A stretch of 64,000 nucleotides of DNA from Porphyra umbilicalis (Eukaryota; Rhodophyta; Bangiophyceae; Bangiales; Bangiaceae), in assembly GCA_002049455.2 (NCBI GenBank), contig KV918834.1, positions 1 through 64,000 on the forward strand. Reading direction: 5' to 3'. Shown piece by piece: positions 39,688-50,671 of the stretch. The position numbers and the translations under genes are program-made. Positions within the stretch are counted from its first letter, which is position 1. The number at the start of each line of letters is the position of its first letter. Under the pieces are notes generated by a model. That model was not told the origin of the DNA, made no database searches, and saw only the letters and a list, made by a program, of their open reading frames with translations.

Positions 39688-41487
39688 CTAGACGTTTTTC
39701 GAGTCGTCCACGGCGTCGGCCGGATGCTCGACCTCGTCTTCCTCGACGTTACCGTCGACAAGGGCATGAACGCCGATAGGCGGTTGCCGACGCTCGCGAG
39801 GGCGATAAGGCTCGGCATACTGTGCGGCGAAGTGTCCCGGCTTGTTACAGTTGTAACAGATGTCAGCCCGATTGGCTTGAGGGACGGCAGCCCGAGGGGG
39901 CGGCGGGGTGTGAACCGGTGTGAACGGTCGTTCCGTCGTCGTCCGCTGGTCTTGTGTCGCGTAAGCGACTTTGGTCGCCGTTGGGCGGGTCAGCTTGAGT
40001 TGCAAACGCAACTTGTTGGTGCCGTCCCAGTACATCTGGGCGGTGGCGACCGTCTCAGACAGGGTTCGGTCGGGGAACTGGTCGTTCAGTACCCGTACGT
40101 GCGCTTGCACAAGGTCCGAAAGACCAGTGATGAAGACGTCCTTAACGTCTTGGATATCGAACAAACCGTTCAGGAGGTCGCATTGCGTTTCCACGCGGTG
40201 ACCAAAGGCCGTGGGCGCCTCGTTGTCTTGTTGCTTCATCGTAATGATGTCTTGATAGGCGTTAGCCATGGTTGCGTGTGTCGCATACTTCGAAAGAAGC
40301 CAGTTGACGGCATCTCCGTAGGTACGGATGGCGTAACGCTTACGTCCGAGGGTGCTGTTAAGCGCGCCGGAGAAGGCCATCTTGGCATTGCCGGCTAGTC
40401 GAAAGACCATAAGCGGAAGGGCTTGACCGTGCGTCAGCCCAGCCGCGTCGCACGCGCGGCGAAAGGTCGTCAAGAACGTGAAGATGCCCAAGGGCAGGGC
40501 TCCCGTGAATGGCTGTTGCCCATGGAACGCTCCGTCCCAACGTTTGTTGAGACGGTGCGACCGCTGTTCCTCTTTAGGCGTATACGTCAGTTGACGGCGG
40601 ATCAGGAAGTACGTCCTGTGGTCCAGGAGTGTCTTGAAGCGGCTATTAGCCGGGCGGATCACCTTGATCTTATCGGCTTTTTCATGTCGCTCCTTCCGTT
40701 TGGTGGGGGGCGCGGGGCGCTTGCGCGCGGCCGCGTCCGACTCGCTCGAGCTTTCGCTCGGCGAGGACCCACTTGGGGGCGACGGCGGGTGTGGGGGCCC
40801 GTGGCCATCGTCCGAAGAGGACGTGTCCGTCGCGTTGGGGTTGTCGTCGTCTGACGACGTTGGGCTTGACCCAGACGCAGAATCGTCGGAAGATGAGGAA
40901 AGCGCGGCGTTAGCCGGAGCGTCCTTGCGGACGGACTTGTCCTTAATCACCTTGCTCGTCTTCTTGACGTCCTTGGTCTTGTCGCCCGACTGGCGGCGAG
41001 ACTTAGCCACACGGCGTTCCTCCTCATGGGAGTCGACCTTGCGCAGGGCCTCGACGTCGTCGACCAACTTGTCATTGGCTCGCGCCAGAGACTCGTTAGT
41101 CTGTTCTTGGGCCGTTAGGCGTCGCTGAAGTGCTTCAACGGCCGCCTTCAGGCTCTCCACCACCTGCATCTGCCCAGAGGCGGCTTGATCCGCAGGGATG
41201 GGAGGAGTTGGAGCACCGTCCGTGGGGGCGTCGGAGGCGGCAGGAGTGCCTTGTCCCCCGCCCGGCGGCCGGTAGCCAGATGGCAACTTGCCGTCTCTGG
41301 CTCGCCGAGTGCCGCCGGTGCCACCAGTAGACATACTGGGACCTGAACAAAGTGTTCCGACTTGGCTTACGCCCTGCGCGCCAACGTCGGAGATCTCAAC
41401 CGTGATGCCCCCGGCACCACACCCACAAGTCGATGGTTTACGCCCCGCGCGCCAAGCGACCGTATCGACACCGTCACAATGCCACAA
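39688..41487 (-). CDS. gag: Gypsy-A copy 2 gag
   Basis: A 599-codon frame beginning just inside the 5' LTR. It has a Gly/Thr-rich start, a coiled-coil-prone stretch (SLKAAVEALQRRLTAQEQTN), a long Ser/Asp/Pro-rich linker, a capsid-like region (GALPLGIFTFLTTFRRACDA; AYQDIITMKQQDNEAPTAFG; LNGLFDIQDVKDVFITGLSD) and a zinc-knuckle region (ICYNCNKPGHFAAQ). It is highly similar to the gag-like frames of Gypsy-A copy 1. Confidence 0.9.
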   Translation of the reverse strand: MWHCDGVDTVAWRAGRKPSTCGCGAGGITVEISDVGAQGVSQVGTLCSGPSMSTGGTGGTRRARDGKLPSGYRPPGGGQGTPAASDAPTDGAPTPPIPADQAASGQMQVVESLKAAVEALQRRLTAQEQTNESLARANDKLVDDVEALRKVDSHEEERRVAKSRRQSGDKTKDVKKTSKVIKDKSVRKDAPANAALSSSSDDSASGSSPTSSDDDNPNATDTSSSDDGHGPPHPPSPPSGSSPSESSSESDAAARKRPAPPTKRKERHEKADKIKVIRPANSRFKTLLDHRTYFLIRRQLTYTPKEEQRSHRLNKRWDGAFHGQQPFTGALPLGIFTFLTTFRRACDAAGLTHGQALPLMVFRLAGNAKMAFSGALNSTLGRKRYAIRTYGDAVNWLLSKYATHATMANAYQDIITMKQQDNEAPTAFGHRVETQCDLLNGLFDIQDVKDVFITGLSDLVQAHVRVLNDQFPDRTLSETVATAQMYWDGTNKLRLQLKLTRPTATKVAYATQDQRTTTERPFTPVHTPPPPRAAVPQANRADICYNCNKPGHFAAQYAEPYRPRERRQPPIGVHALVDGNVEEDEVEHPADAVDDSKNV

Positions 41488-41564
41488 TGCAGCGAGAAAG
41501 TTCTCGGGGACACCGTGCCGCGAGGCACGATGAAGGCGAGGGTATCCCCTGCTGCTCCACCAAA

Positions 41565-41957
41565 TGTGGTATTAATAACGTTAGTTCAATTACCAGTGTA
41601 TTGAGACCGACGGTAGCCAAGCAATAAAGCGAGTTCTATCGCCGTCGCGGCGAGGAAGAAGACCTTTTGTTGAAGGGCATCCGATGGGGAGCCGGGTGGT
41701 GCCCACGACGGCGACCCCGGACCCACGGTGGTTTCATACAAACAACGGCACTGGTCGATCGACCATCCGATCAAGCGATCGTAATGAGTGCCGGCAGACA
41801 GATAAGACAGGCAAGCGAACAAGCAATAAAAAATAAACAATGCGGAAGTAACCCCCCAAAGGGCGTGCCACAAGCCGAGTCACACACATCCGTGGATTCG
41901 GCCAGTCAAGGGGGCTACCCGTGGCTAATTGCCAATTGGTAGCAGAGATATGCTACA
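41565..41957 (-). repeat. Gypsy-A copy 2 5' LTR
   Basis: Partner of 32043-32435. The primer-binding 18-mer lies at 41545-41562 with a two-base spacer. Confidence 0.93.
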
Positions 41958-41962
41958 GTAGG

Positions 41963-43297
41963 TCCCTTGTCGCCTCGGCAGGGCGAGGATGGGGGCCTCC
42001 GTGAGTCGCCTCTTGAGCTCCTCGAATGCCCCCAGGGCCTCGTCGGATAGCGTCCCCCACCGGTCGGGCCTCTTGGAACTTGTCATGGCGGCCAATGGCC
42101 GCGCCACTTGGGCGTAGTCCTTGACGAACCTCCGATACACGTTGCACATCCCGAGGAAGCTACGTAGGTCCTTCTTGCACCGCGGGGGAGACGCCTCCTG
42201 GAGTCCGCGGATGTTCTTGTCTTGTACCTTCAGCTCCCCCCGGCCCACGATATGGCCCAAATACTCCACCTCCTCTTGGAACAAGTGGCACTTCTTGGCC
42301 TTCAGGGAGACACCCGCGCCGCGCAGCGCCGTGAAGACCTCCCGGAGGTGTGCCACGTGTTCCCCCGCCGACTGCGAGAAGACGATGATGTCGTCGAGGT
42401 ACACGAGGCAGCTCTTCCACTTGAGTCCCCCGAGGATCATGTCGATGGCCCGCTGGAAGGTCGCCGGGGCATTGGACAGCCCGAAGGGAAGGCGGATGTA
42501 GCGGTAGGCCCCCTCGTGGCAAACGAAGGTCGTCTTGTCCCGGTCCTCGTCCGCCACGGGGATCTGCCAATACCCCGAGTTGCAGTCGAGCGTCGAAAAC
42601 ACCTTGGCGTCCCCGAGGAAGTCAATACAATCGTCCATTCGTGGCAACGGGTACACATCCCGCACCGTGACCTCGTTAAGTCGGCGGAAATCCACACAGA
42701 ACCTCACTGTTCCGTCGGGTTTCGGAACCAGAACCACAGGGAAGGCCCACTCGGCGCTTGAGGGCTCGATAACCCCGAGGTCCCGCTGGCGTTGCACCTC
42801 CTCGGCGATGATGTCCCTCGAAGCGTGGCTTGCCCCATAGGGTTGGGCCCGCCGTGGCCGTGCCCCGGGGGTCACCTCGATCCGGTGCGGGGTAACGTCG
42901 ACCTTGCCGAGTTGTCCCGCCCATAGCGCCTTGTATTCCTCGAGGAGGTCGTCCACGTCACCACGAAGCGTGTCGGGGACGCCCGCCCAGTGGACCTCCG
43001 GCTTGGGATACGTCTTGTCCGGCGGGTGAGGTGGAGGTTGTCCCTCGTCGATCCTCTCTTCGGCTTGCCGCCCCGTCTTGAACTCGTCGTCGGGCTTGTC
43101 ACGGGGGTCCGCCCCCATCGTTAGGACCGCCCCCGGTTCCTCCTCGTCCTCGACGACGTGCAGCGGTCCATTGTAGGTCGTCTTGGTTCCGATGACATAC
43201 CGCTTCGTTAGGTGCACCGGCACGTCCCCGATGTTCGTCAGGTAGAGGGACCGCGGGGTGTTGGGGGAGAACTCCGCGACCGCGTTGTGCAACAGTA
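41963..43297 (-). CDS. pol: Gypsy-C pol, reverse transcriptase part
   Basis: RT motifs RFCVDFRRLNEVTVRDVYPL and the LVYLDDIIVFS box, preceded by a region with TPHRIEVTPGARPRRAQPYG. The frame ends at Gypsy-A copy 2, where the text PILALPRRQGTY is the start of the RNase H connection that continues at 32042. The upstream end abuts the solo Copia LTR. This shows that the two gypsy segments on either side of Gypsy-A copy 2 are one element. Confidence 0.88.
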
Positions 43298-43720
43298 TGT
43301 TGAAACGCAGTGGGGATAGGGGTTTGGGGACCACGGTGAAGTGGTTGAGTGGCTTGAGCTTGTGTGTGCGTGTGCGAACGTGCTTTGTTGGTTGTCCTAA
43401 GGTTCGCCCGCCTCTCCCAACCGAGAGCACCTCTCAAATAGTCCCCACCGGCCCAAGTGCTCCCCCCTCTCGCGCCCACACCGACGTCCACGCCCTCGCA
43501 CCAAATCAAATCACTCGACAAATCAAAAGCCACCAGAGCAAAGCGAAGATCAAATCCAAAACATGCCAAAAGTAACGCCCCAAGATGACCCAACACAAAT
43601 GTGTGCAACTTGACCACGTCTTGCAAATGTACCATGTGGGGTACCATAAGGGTCACCGACCATCATCCATCCGCGAACCGCCAGTGGAGTCGGCGACGAG
43701 CATCACAGTCCAACACAGTA
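43293..43720 (-). mobile_element. Solo Copia LTR (418 bp) in Gypsy-C
   Basis: The LTR spans 43298-43715 (TGTTGAAACGCAG to CAGTCCAACA) and is flanked by the duplication CAGTA (43293-43297, 43716-43720). It is the same subfamily as the LTR at 60884-61302 (shared TACCATGTGGGGTACCATAA and flanks) and lacks the tRNA-like module of the 544-bp LTR subfamily. Confidence 0.92.
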
Positions 43721-44889
43721 CCTTCCGTCGGCTCATTTTGACGGGGCGTTCCCGTACCAGGTGGACCCCCTTGACGTTGCAGCACACTTGGACCGCCTGG
43801 ATGCACCGCGGGCCCACGGTTACCCCTTGCCGAAGTCGGATAGCCCCAGCTTGGGCCTTCGGCTTATTTCCTCGGCGAGGGGGCGCGGGTCGCGTGTTCC
43901 CCGTCCAACACCGCGTCGCCACCGTGGACGTGCCCTCGTCCCACTTGATCGTCTGCGTCTTGGAAGATATGGTTTCCACGTTGTTGCGCTGGAAGACCCA
44001 CCCGAGGATGAGCGGTACCGACAATGCCTTGACCACGAGGAACTCATACTCCATAGCGGCACCCCCGACGTAGATCGTCAGGGACACCTCCGCGTTCACC
44101 TTGAGCAGCTGCCCCGAGGCGTCACTCACTTGGTTCCGGGGCGGCGCCCGCGATGCATACTCGGTCCATCCTTCGGGCAACATTTCCGCGCGGATCACAC
44201 TTGGCCCGGCGCCAGTGTCGATCACCGCCCTCGTAGGGACGGGGGTCTGCCACGGCGCCAACTGGTACGACGCGCTAATCTCAAAATTCTCTTTCCGTAG
44301 TAGCAACAGCGTCCCCTTGAACCGCGGGCGGTATCGCCCGCGACGGCAGGGGCAGCGGGCCGGGACAGGCCACGTCGCGGTTACCCCCGGGGAGGCAAAC
44401 TTGACGTGGCGGGGGGCAACCGGGGAGTTGGGGTGGACAGGGGGGATGGAGGGGGATGGCGATGCCACCCCCCTAGGCGTTTCCCGCCCCGCGGCTCCCC
44501 TTGGCCGGGGTTGCCACGGGCGGGGCGTCCCCCCCTTCCGTCCTCGTTGGCTCCACACCGCCCAACAGGTCGTCCCACACCAGGGCCACGACGGAGGTGC
44601 GATCCGAGGGGGCGCCCGCCCCCGCGTTCCTCTGTCGAAGGAAGGTGCTCCGCGCGGCCTTCACGAGGTCCCGCTGTTTGTCCGTCAGAATCTTGCAATC
44701 AGGGACTCGGTGGCCACGCGTCCAACACATGTAGCACAACGGGGGACCCGTCGGGGCCTCCCGCCGAACATAGGGCGCTCCCCCAGCCATGTGGAACCCC
44801 GGGGTTCCCGACGGCAGCACCGCGACCTTATCGTACGTCGCCGTGTCATCCTCCTCCCACGAGGAGTGGAGTTGGTTGACCGAGAGGCC

Positions 44890-46008
44890 TCAGGGCCCCG
44901 TCGACGTCTGTGCCTTCCGCGATGATCCCCCGGATGACCCCCGGTTGGCCAACGCCATGATGTCCTTGGCGGCCCGATACTTCCCCGCCACGTACGTCGA
45001 TAACTGCTGGTAGCTTCGTTGCGCCGAGTTGTACACGAAGGCGTCCGTCCGTAGATACTCCGGTAGCCCTTGAATCAGCTGCTGTTTCATCGTCCCCTCG
45101 GAGTGGATGTTGCTGCAAAGCTCAGCGAGGCTCCGTAGACGTGCCGCGAAGGCATCCACCCCCTCGTTGTCTACGAGCGCAGCCCGGCTAAACTTGTCCT
45201 GCGCCAGCCCCAAAGCGTGCGGCTCCGCGTAGGTCGACAACAGCCAATTGACCGCCGCGGGAAAGGATCCAAGCGAGCCCCGTTCGCACGCGATATCCGA
45301 CCCCGGTAGGTTCCGAGTGAACCGCGTCTCAGCGTCGCCCGCGAGGAAGTTGGGAACTAGGTACAAACCCATCCCCTCGGACACGTCTTTGTCATCGCAG
45401 GCCTTGACGAACTTTCGGAGCCACGAGAAGACCTTGATGGGTTCCTTCCCGTTGAACATCGGGGTCCCCCCGAAGGAGAACTTCATATTCTTGGCCGTCC
45501 GTCCCATCTTGCGGGCCTGCGACGCCCCGTAGATCGAAGGACGGTTCCGTAGGCGGTACGATCGGTAGTCCAGGACGCCCGCGAAGCGATCGTACGGGCA
45601 CTCGAGGACCGCCAACTTGCCGGACCCCACCTTGCGCCCCACGTGGTCGTCGTCGTTGTCGGTTGTCGCCGGCGACGGCGAGGAAGATGAAGATGACGAT
45701 GACGACGAGGGACTACGATGACGCCGTGACTTCCCTTTGCTGCGGCTCTTCCGCGTGTCCACTGGAGAATCTCGACGGGGGGCATCTTGAGCAGAGCCCG
45801 CGGGGCTCGCCGCGATGACCCGAGAAACGTCGGCCAATAACGACTCGCGGAACGTCGACAGCGCCGTGTTCAGATCGGCCATCGCTAAAGGCGTCGCCGG
45901 ATCACGATCTTGATCCACCAATCCCGTCCGTTCGTCGAGACGTCGAGGGAGGAAGGCACCGGCCCCCTGCGGGACCCGACGAACCGTTTCGCCCACGAGG
46001 TCCGCCAA
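44890..46008 (-). CDS. gag: Gypsy-C gag
   Basis: A 372-codon frame with a capsid-like region (GTPMFNGKEPIKVFSWLRKF, LYLVPNFLAGDAETRFTRNL, AAVNWLLSTYAEPHALGLAQ). The CCHC knuckle follows downstream in another frame of the same region (44381-44820). The N-terminus is close to the Copia junction at 46032. Confidence 0.85.
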   Translation of the reverse strand: MADLVGETVRRVPQGAGAFLPRRLDERTGLVDQDRDPATPLAMADLNTALSTFRESLLADVSRVIAASPAGSAQDAPRRDSPVDTRKSRSKGKSRRHRSPSSSSSSSSSSPSPATTDNDDDHVGRKVGSGKLAVLECPYDRFAGVLDYRSYRLRNRPSIYGASQARKMGRTAKNMKFSFGGTPMFNGKEPIKVFSWLRKFVKACDDKDVSEGMGLYLVPNFLAGDAETRFTRNLPGSDIACERGSLGSFPAAVNWLLSTYAEPHALGLAQDKFSRAALVDNEGVDAFAARLRSLAELCSNIHSEGTMKQQLIQGLPEYLRTDAFVYNSAQRSYQQLSTYVAGKYRAAKDIMALANRGSSGGSSRKAQTSTGP

Positions 46009-46739
46009 AGGCCGAGGCGGAGTGAAGGGAATGTTGAAACGTCATGCTCAACGCCGCTGTAAGTCCTCCTGCTGTAAAAAGCTAAATTCAAGAAACCAGG
46101 TATTGACAGGGTTCGAACCCCCGACTCCCGGACGCGACCCGAAGGTCACGCCTAATGAGAGTGGGTGCCTACTTCCCACTAGGCTACCCATGCGACTTCC
46201 TCGCGGTTTGGCGACCGCTGGTGCATTCGACAATTGTACCCGTGCGATTTGGAGTGAAAGTTTTGCGATTTCACATTTTTTGTTCTTGCGCTTCTGATGC
46301 TTTGATTTGCGTGGGCTTTGCTTTGATCCCTGATGCTTTGATTTGGTGAGCGTTTTGATTTAGAGTGTGGGCGGGCGCGTGCGCGGGCGAGGTGCTTGGG
46401 CTGCGTGGTGGGCTTGCGTGCTCCGACTTGGACTACTTGAGGAGTGCCCCTGATGGGAAGAGGGGCGCTTTGGAGAGACAACCAACAAAGCTCGTTCGCA
46501 CACATACACACAAGCTCAAGCCACTCAACCACTTCACCGTGGTCCCCCATCCCCTATCCCCACTGCGTTTTAACAGGTTATGGGCCCAGAGCCGGGGCTG
46601 TGACAAGGGCAAGGTGTGCCAGACGGCGTCGCGGCGGTCGCGACAAGTGCGAAGAAGACGAGTGCAAGGTGGTTCAAGGACGTGACGGTCAAGGCGCAAG
46701 GTTCGGCAAGATCGGGAAGCGCTACGACAAGCAGGCATC

Positions 46740-47640
46740 ATGGACGGAGGCGCTGCCGGCATGGGCGGCATCAAGATTGACAAGTTGACGGAGACGAACT
46801 TCCACGAGTGGCGCCAGCGGATCAAGATGATCCTGGCGCTGCGCGATCTGGACGACATGCTTGACGAAGACGGCAAGCCAACGGACGCGGAGACCCGCGA
46901 GTTGGCGTTGTGGAAGTGTCGAGACACGAAGGCGAGCGCCATCATCGGGCTCACCCTTGGGTCTGAGCAGCTCGAGCACGTGTCGGGCTGCAAGACGACG
47001 GCGGAAATGTGGTCGACCCTGCAAGGCGTCTTCCAGCGCAAGAGTTTGATGCACAAGATGAGGGCGCGACGCGAGTTCTACACCGTCGAAATGACCGTCG
47101 GCGAGGGCATGTTGGGCTACATCAATCGCGTGCGCAACCTCGGCGAGAACCTCAACGCCATGGGCGGCGAGGTGACGGAGATGGATGTCGCCATGAGCGT
47201 TCTCAACGGGCTGAAGTCAAAGTATGAGAACCTGCTGGTGGCTCTTGACGCCAGGGGCGAGGACGAGCTAAGCCTCGACTTTGACAAAAGCCGCTTGCTT
47301 CAAGAGGAGCGGCGTCAGGCGGACAAGTCACCGGCGATCAAGCGCATTGGTGACATGGCACTCGTCGGCGCCAACTATCGAGGTCAAGGCCGCCGTGGTG
47401 ACCTTTCCAAGATCGAGTGCTACTACTGCCACAAGTTTGGGCACATCGCTCATGATTGCCCAGAGCTCAAGGCGAAGGAGCAGAGACAGGACAAGGTGGC
47501 CGCGATTGCGGCTGATGAAGGTAGCGACAGCGACGACGCCATCTGTCTCGTTGGCAACGCGGATGACAACGATGACATTTCCAAGTCGTGGCTTGTCGAC
47601 TCTGCGGCGTCTGCACACTTGTGCGTGAGTGCTTCGATGA
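46740..47640 (+). CDS. gag: Copia-B gag and protease start
   Basis: Typical plant-type Copia gag: KIDKLTETNFHEWRQRIKMI, then TAEMWSTLQGVFQRKSLMHK, EGMLGYINRVRNLGENLNAM, and a CCHC knuckle CYYCHKFGHIAHDC. After the knuckle an acidic stretch leads to the protease DSAAS motif (SWLVDSAASAHLC). Confidence 0.9.
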
Positions 47641-48620
47641 CTACAAGACGACCACAGGACGGAGCGTCACAATGGGTGACAAGGGGTCCGTGGCCACGGC
47701 GGGCGTCGGAACCGTCGTGCTCAATGTCATCGTTCACGGCAAGACGCGCAAGATCAAGTTGGCGAAGGTACTCCATGTTCCTACTATGGGCTTCAACCTC
47801 ATGTCGGTCGGCATGATGGAGACCCGCGGTGCGGAAGTCTCGTTCAAGCGCGGTATGTCCATCATCAAGATGAACGAAAAGATTGCTGCGTGCGGCACGC
47901 GTAAGAACGGGCTCTACCACCTGGATATGGCCCCTATGTCGGATGTTGCTGCGGTGGCCTCTCTGGAGCTATGGCATGAGCGTCTTGGCCACGTGAACGT
48001 GGCCGGCGTCAAGAGGATGATCAAGAACAAGGACGTAGACGGACTCAAGTGTTCTTCGATGGTGGTCAAGGACATCTGCGAGCCGTGCGTGTACGGCAAG
48101 GCGGCAATGACGCCTATGCCTAGCGCAAGAGGCGTTCGTGTGACCAGGCGGCTCCAGCTCGTGCACTCGGACCTCGGTGGACCTATGTCAGAACCCTCTC
48201 GTGGCGGAGCGCTCTACTTCGGCACGTTCACCGACGACTTCTCCCGCTGGACGGACGTTGTCTTCTTGCACAAGAAGAGCGATCTTCTCGCGGAGTACAA
48301 GAAGTGGCTGACCAAGGCACAGCTGCACACCGGCAACAAGATCAAGGTGCTCCGGTCCGACAACGGCGGCGAGTACGTGTCGTCTGCATTCAAGGCACTT
48401 CACGATGAGAACGGCACGACGCACCAGACGACGGTGCCCGACACGCCGCAGCAGAACGGGGTTGCTGAGCGACTCAACCGAGTTCTCGTGGAGATGGCTC
48501 GCACCATGATGCGACACAAGGACGTCGACCAGGACCTTTAAGCGGATGCCATCAGGACGGCGGTCTACATCAAGAACCGCGTCACCAGCTGGGCGCTTCC
48601 CGTAGGCAAGACGCCTCATG
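47640..48620 (+). CDS. pol: Copia-B protease/integrase region
   Basis: HHCC finger (HERLGHVNVAGVKRM ... CEPCVYGKAAM) and DDE core (LVHSDLGGPMSEPSRGGALY; LRSDNGGEYVSS; PDTPQQNGVAERLNRVL), with Copia-type spacing. Integrase before reverse transcriptase is the Copia order. Confidence 0.9.
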
Positions 48621-48655
48621 AGCTATGGACCGGGAACAAGCACGACGTCAGCCAC

Positions 48656-50671
48656 ATGCGGGTGTTTGGGTCAACTTGCTGGGTGGTACTGCACAAGAGC
48701 CACGTCGATGGCAAGGTCGGAGACAAGGCGGCAAAGGGCATTTTCGTGGGCTATCCCGACGGCAGCAAGGCGTACAAGGTCATCCTCGACGACGGCAAGG
48801 TCGTCAAGGCGCGAAGCGTCGTTTTCTCCGAGAACAACTCAAGCAAGGTTGCAGATGTTCCTGGAGACTCACCCGTGGACGAAGTCGTGGAAGGCGAGAC
48901 GTGCTTGGATGCCGGCAGCGACGACCAAAACGTCGACGCTGAAGACGACCAAGAGGTCGACGCTGAAGATGACCAGCAAGATGATGGCTCGGAAAAATCA
49001 GCAGACGACAATCAAGATTCTGCCGGATCTCAAGACACGCTGCGTCGGAGCGGCAGATCGCGGAGGCCGCCGGTTGAGTACTGGCGTCCAGTGAGCCTCG
49101 TTGCTCACGAGGCTCCCATGACTTATGGGCAAGCAGTTCAAGGACAAGATTCGACCAAGTGGTGGGCCGCAATGGACCAGGAGATGGAATCTATCCGCAA
49201 GAACAAGACATGGCGTTTGACGGATCGCCCGGTCGGCCGTCGCGTGCTCAAGGGTAAGTGGGTTTACAAGGTCAAGGACGAGCTGGACAAGGTCGGGATC
49301 AACACGACGCGGCACAAGGCGCGCCTGTGCTTTATGGGCAATCGGCAGATCAAGGGGCTTGACTTCAACGAGACGTTTGCGACGGTGGCCAAGTTCACTA
49401 CCATCCGATGCATCCTGGCGATGACGGCGGCGAACGGGTGGGAGCTGCATCAGATGGACGTCAAGACGGCCTTCTTGAACGGCGACCTTGACGAGGAGGT
49501 CTACATGGAGCAGCCGGAGGGATACGTCGATCCCACGTATCCGGACAAGGTGTGCCGTCTTCTCCAAGCGCTGTATGGGCTTGAGCAAGCCCCCAAGATG
49601 TGGTACGCCAAGCTCGACGCCTTCCTCAAGTCGCAAGGGTTTGACAACATCGACCCGGATGCCTGCCTCTACCTCCAGATGGATGACGGTGAGATCATCA
49701 TCGTCCTGGTGTACGTCGACGATCTTCTTCTTGTCGGGTCAAGCATGGAGGCGATTAAAAAAATCAAGAAGGCGCTTCGCAAGCGCTTCGAGATGACGGA
49801 CCTGGGCGAGGCCAAGGTCATCCTCGGGCTAGAGATCAGTCGTGACAAGACGTTGGGCACCCTCAAGCTGTCGCAGGGCAGGTACGCGGGACAAGTGCTC
49901 GAGAAGTTCGGTATGGCGGAGTGCAACCCGATCGCGTCTCCGTTGGAGGTCGGGCTGCAGCTGGCTAAGTCGGAGAAGAGCGACGAGTCTCTTCCTTATC
50001 GCGAGGCCGTCGGCAGCCTGATGTACCTGATGGTCGGGACGCGTCCTGATCTCGCCTTTGCGGTCGGCAAGCTAAGCCGTTTCGTGTCGGGCTACGGGAA
50101 GGAGCACTGGGCGGCTGTGAAGCGCGTCCTCCGATATGTCAAGGGGTCTGTCGACAAGGGCCTGGTCTACAACAAGTCCGCGTCGGGCATCCTCCAAGGT
50201 TTCAGCGATGCCGACTGGGCAGGTGACTACGAGACGCGGCGGTCTACGACGGGCTTCATGTTCATCTTTGGCGGGGCGGCCGTCAGCTGGGCTTCGAAGT
50301 TGCAGAAGACGGTGGCGCTATCTACCATGGAGGCGGAGTACATGGCTCTATGCGAGGCCAGCAAGGAAGCTGTTTGGCTCGACAAGCTCATCCAACGCGT
50401 CACCATGCTCGTGACGCAGTCGGACAACTTGGTTGGGCCGGTTACCATCAAGGTCGACAACAGCGGCTGCATCGACTTCGCCAAGAATCCCGTCGAGCAC
50501 AAGCGCGCCAAGCACATCGACATTCGCTACCACTTTGTGCGGGATGCGATCACGACGGACAAGGTCATCCTCGAGCACTGCCCATCGGACGAGATGGCGG
50601 CAGACCCGATGACGAAGGAGCTCGCCAAGGTCAAGCACGAAAAGCATGTCAAGACGATGGGGATATGTTGA
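48656..50671 (+). CDS. pol: Copia-B reverse transcriptase and RNase H
   Basis: A 671-codon frame. An acidic linker is followed by RT (KGKWVYKVKDELDKVG, MDVKTAFLNGDLDEEVYMEQ, VLVYVDDLLLVGS) and RNase H (GFSDADWAGDYETRRSTTGF, STMEAEYMALCEASKEAVWL, AKHIDIRYHFVRDAI). The end is close to the 3' LTR, preceded by a purine-rich AAGCAAGGGGG. Confidence 0.93.
   Translation: MRVFGSTCWVVLHKSHVDGKVGDKAAKGIFVGYPDGSKAYKVILDDGKVVKARSVVFSENNSSKVADVPGDSPVDEVVEGETCLDAGSDDQNVDAEDDQEVDAEDDQQDDGSEKSADDNQDSAGSQDTLRRSGRSRRPPVEYWRPVSLVAHEAPMTYGQAVQGQDSTKWWAAMDQEMESIRKNKTWRLTDRPVGRRVLKGKWVYKVKDELDKVGINTTRHKARLCFMGNRQIKGLDFNETFATVAKFTTIRCILAMTAANGWELHQMDVKTAFLNGDLDEEVYMEQPEGYVDPTYPDKVCRLLQALYGLEQAPKMWYAKLDAFLKSQGFDNIDPDACLYLQMDDGEIIIVLVYVDDLLLVGSSMEAIKKIKKALRKRFEMTDLGEAKVILGLEISRDKTLGTLKLSQGRYAGQVLEKFGMAECNPIASPLEVGLQLAKSEKSDESLPYREAVGSLMYLMVGTRPDLAFAVGKLSRFVSGYGKEHWAAVKRVLRYVKGSVDKGLVYNKSASGILQGFSDADWAGDYETRRSTTGFMFIFGGAAVSWASKLQKTVALSTMEAEYMALCEASKEAVWLDKLIQRVTMLVTQSDNLVGPVTIKVDNSGCIDFAKNPVEHKRAKHIDIRYHFVRDAITTDKVILEHCPSDEMAADPMTKELAKVKHEKHVKTMGIC

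Larger units (their letters stand above)
32038..41962 (-). mobile_element. Gypsy-A copy 2: Ty3/Gypsy chromovirus, broken but with both LTRs
   Basis: The element proper spans 32043-41957, with the 5-bp duplication GTAGG at 32038-32042 and 41958-41962. The 393-bp LTRs differ at only a few positions, so it is young, and it is younger than the Gypsy-C it interrupts. On the minus strand: 5' LTR, primer-binding site (41545-41562), gag, protease, RT/RNase H, integrase with chromodomain and Dam-like tail, a 161-bp tandem array, 3' LTR. A 515-bp insert (36785-37299) lies between RNase H and integrase. Broken, apparently with only a few breaks. Confidence 0.92.
27487..46031 (-). mobile_element. Gypsy-C: Ty3/Gypsy chromovirus, broken, hosting two later insertions
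   Basis: Inserted in Gypsy-A copy 1 (left flank TCTGT) and read on the minus strand. Parts: gag (44890-46008), a CCHC knuckle region (44381-44820; CYMCWTRGHRVPDC), a protease region with VIDTGAGPSVIRAEMLP (about 43721-44558), RT (41963-43297), and RNase H through integrase and a terminal chromodomain (30052-32042). Beyond these come a plus-strand extra ORF (29051-29737), a 180-bp tandem array and the 3' LTR from 27487. Gypsy-A copy 2 splits it at 32042/41963 and a solo Copia LTR at 43297/43721. Its 5' LTR is missing where the Copia element starts at 46032. Broken, with a few breaks besides the insertions. Confidence 0.85.
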
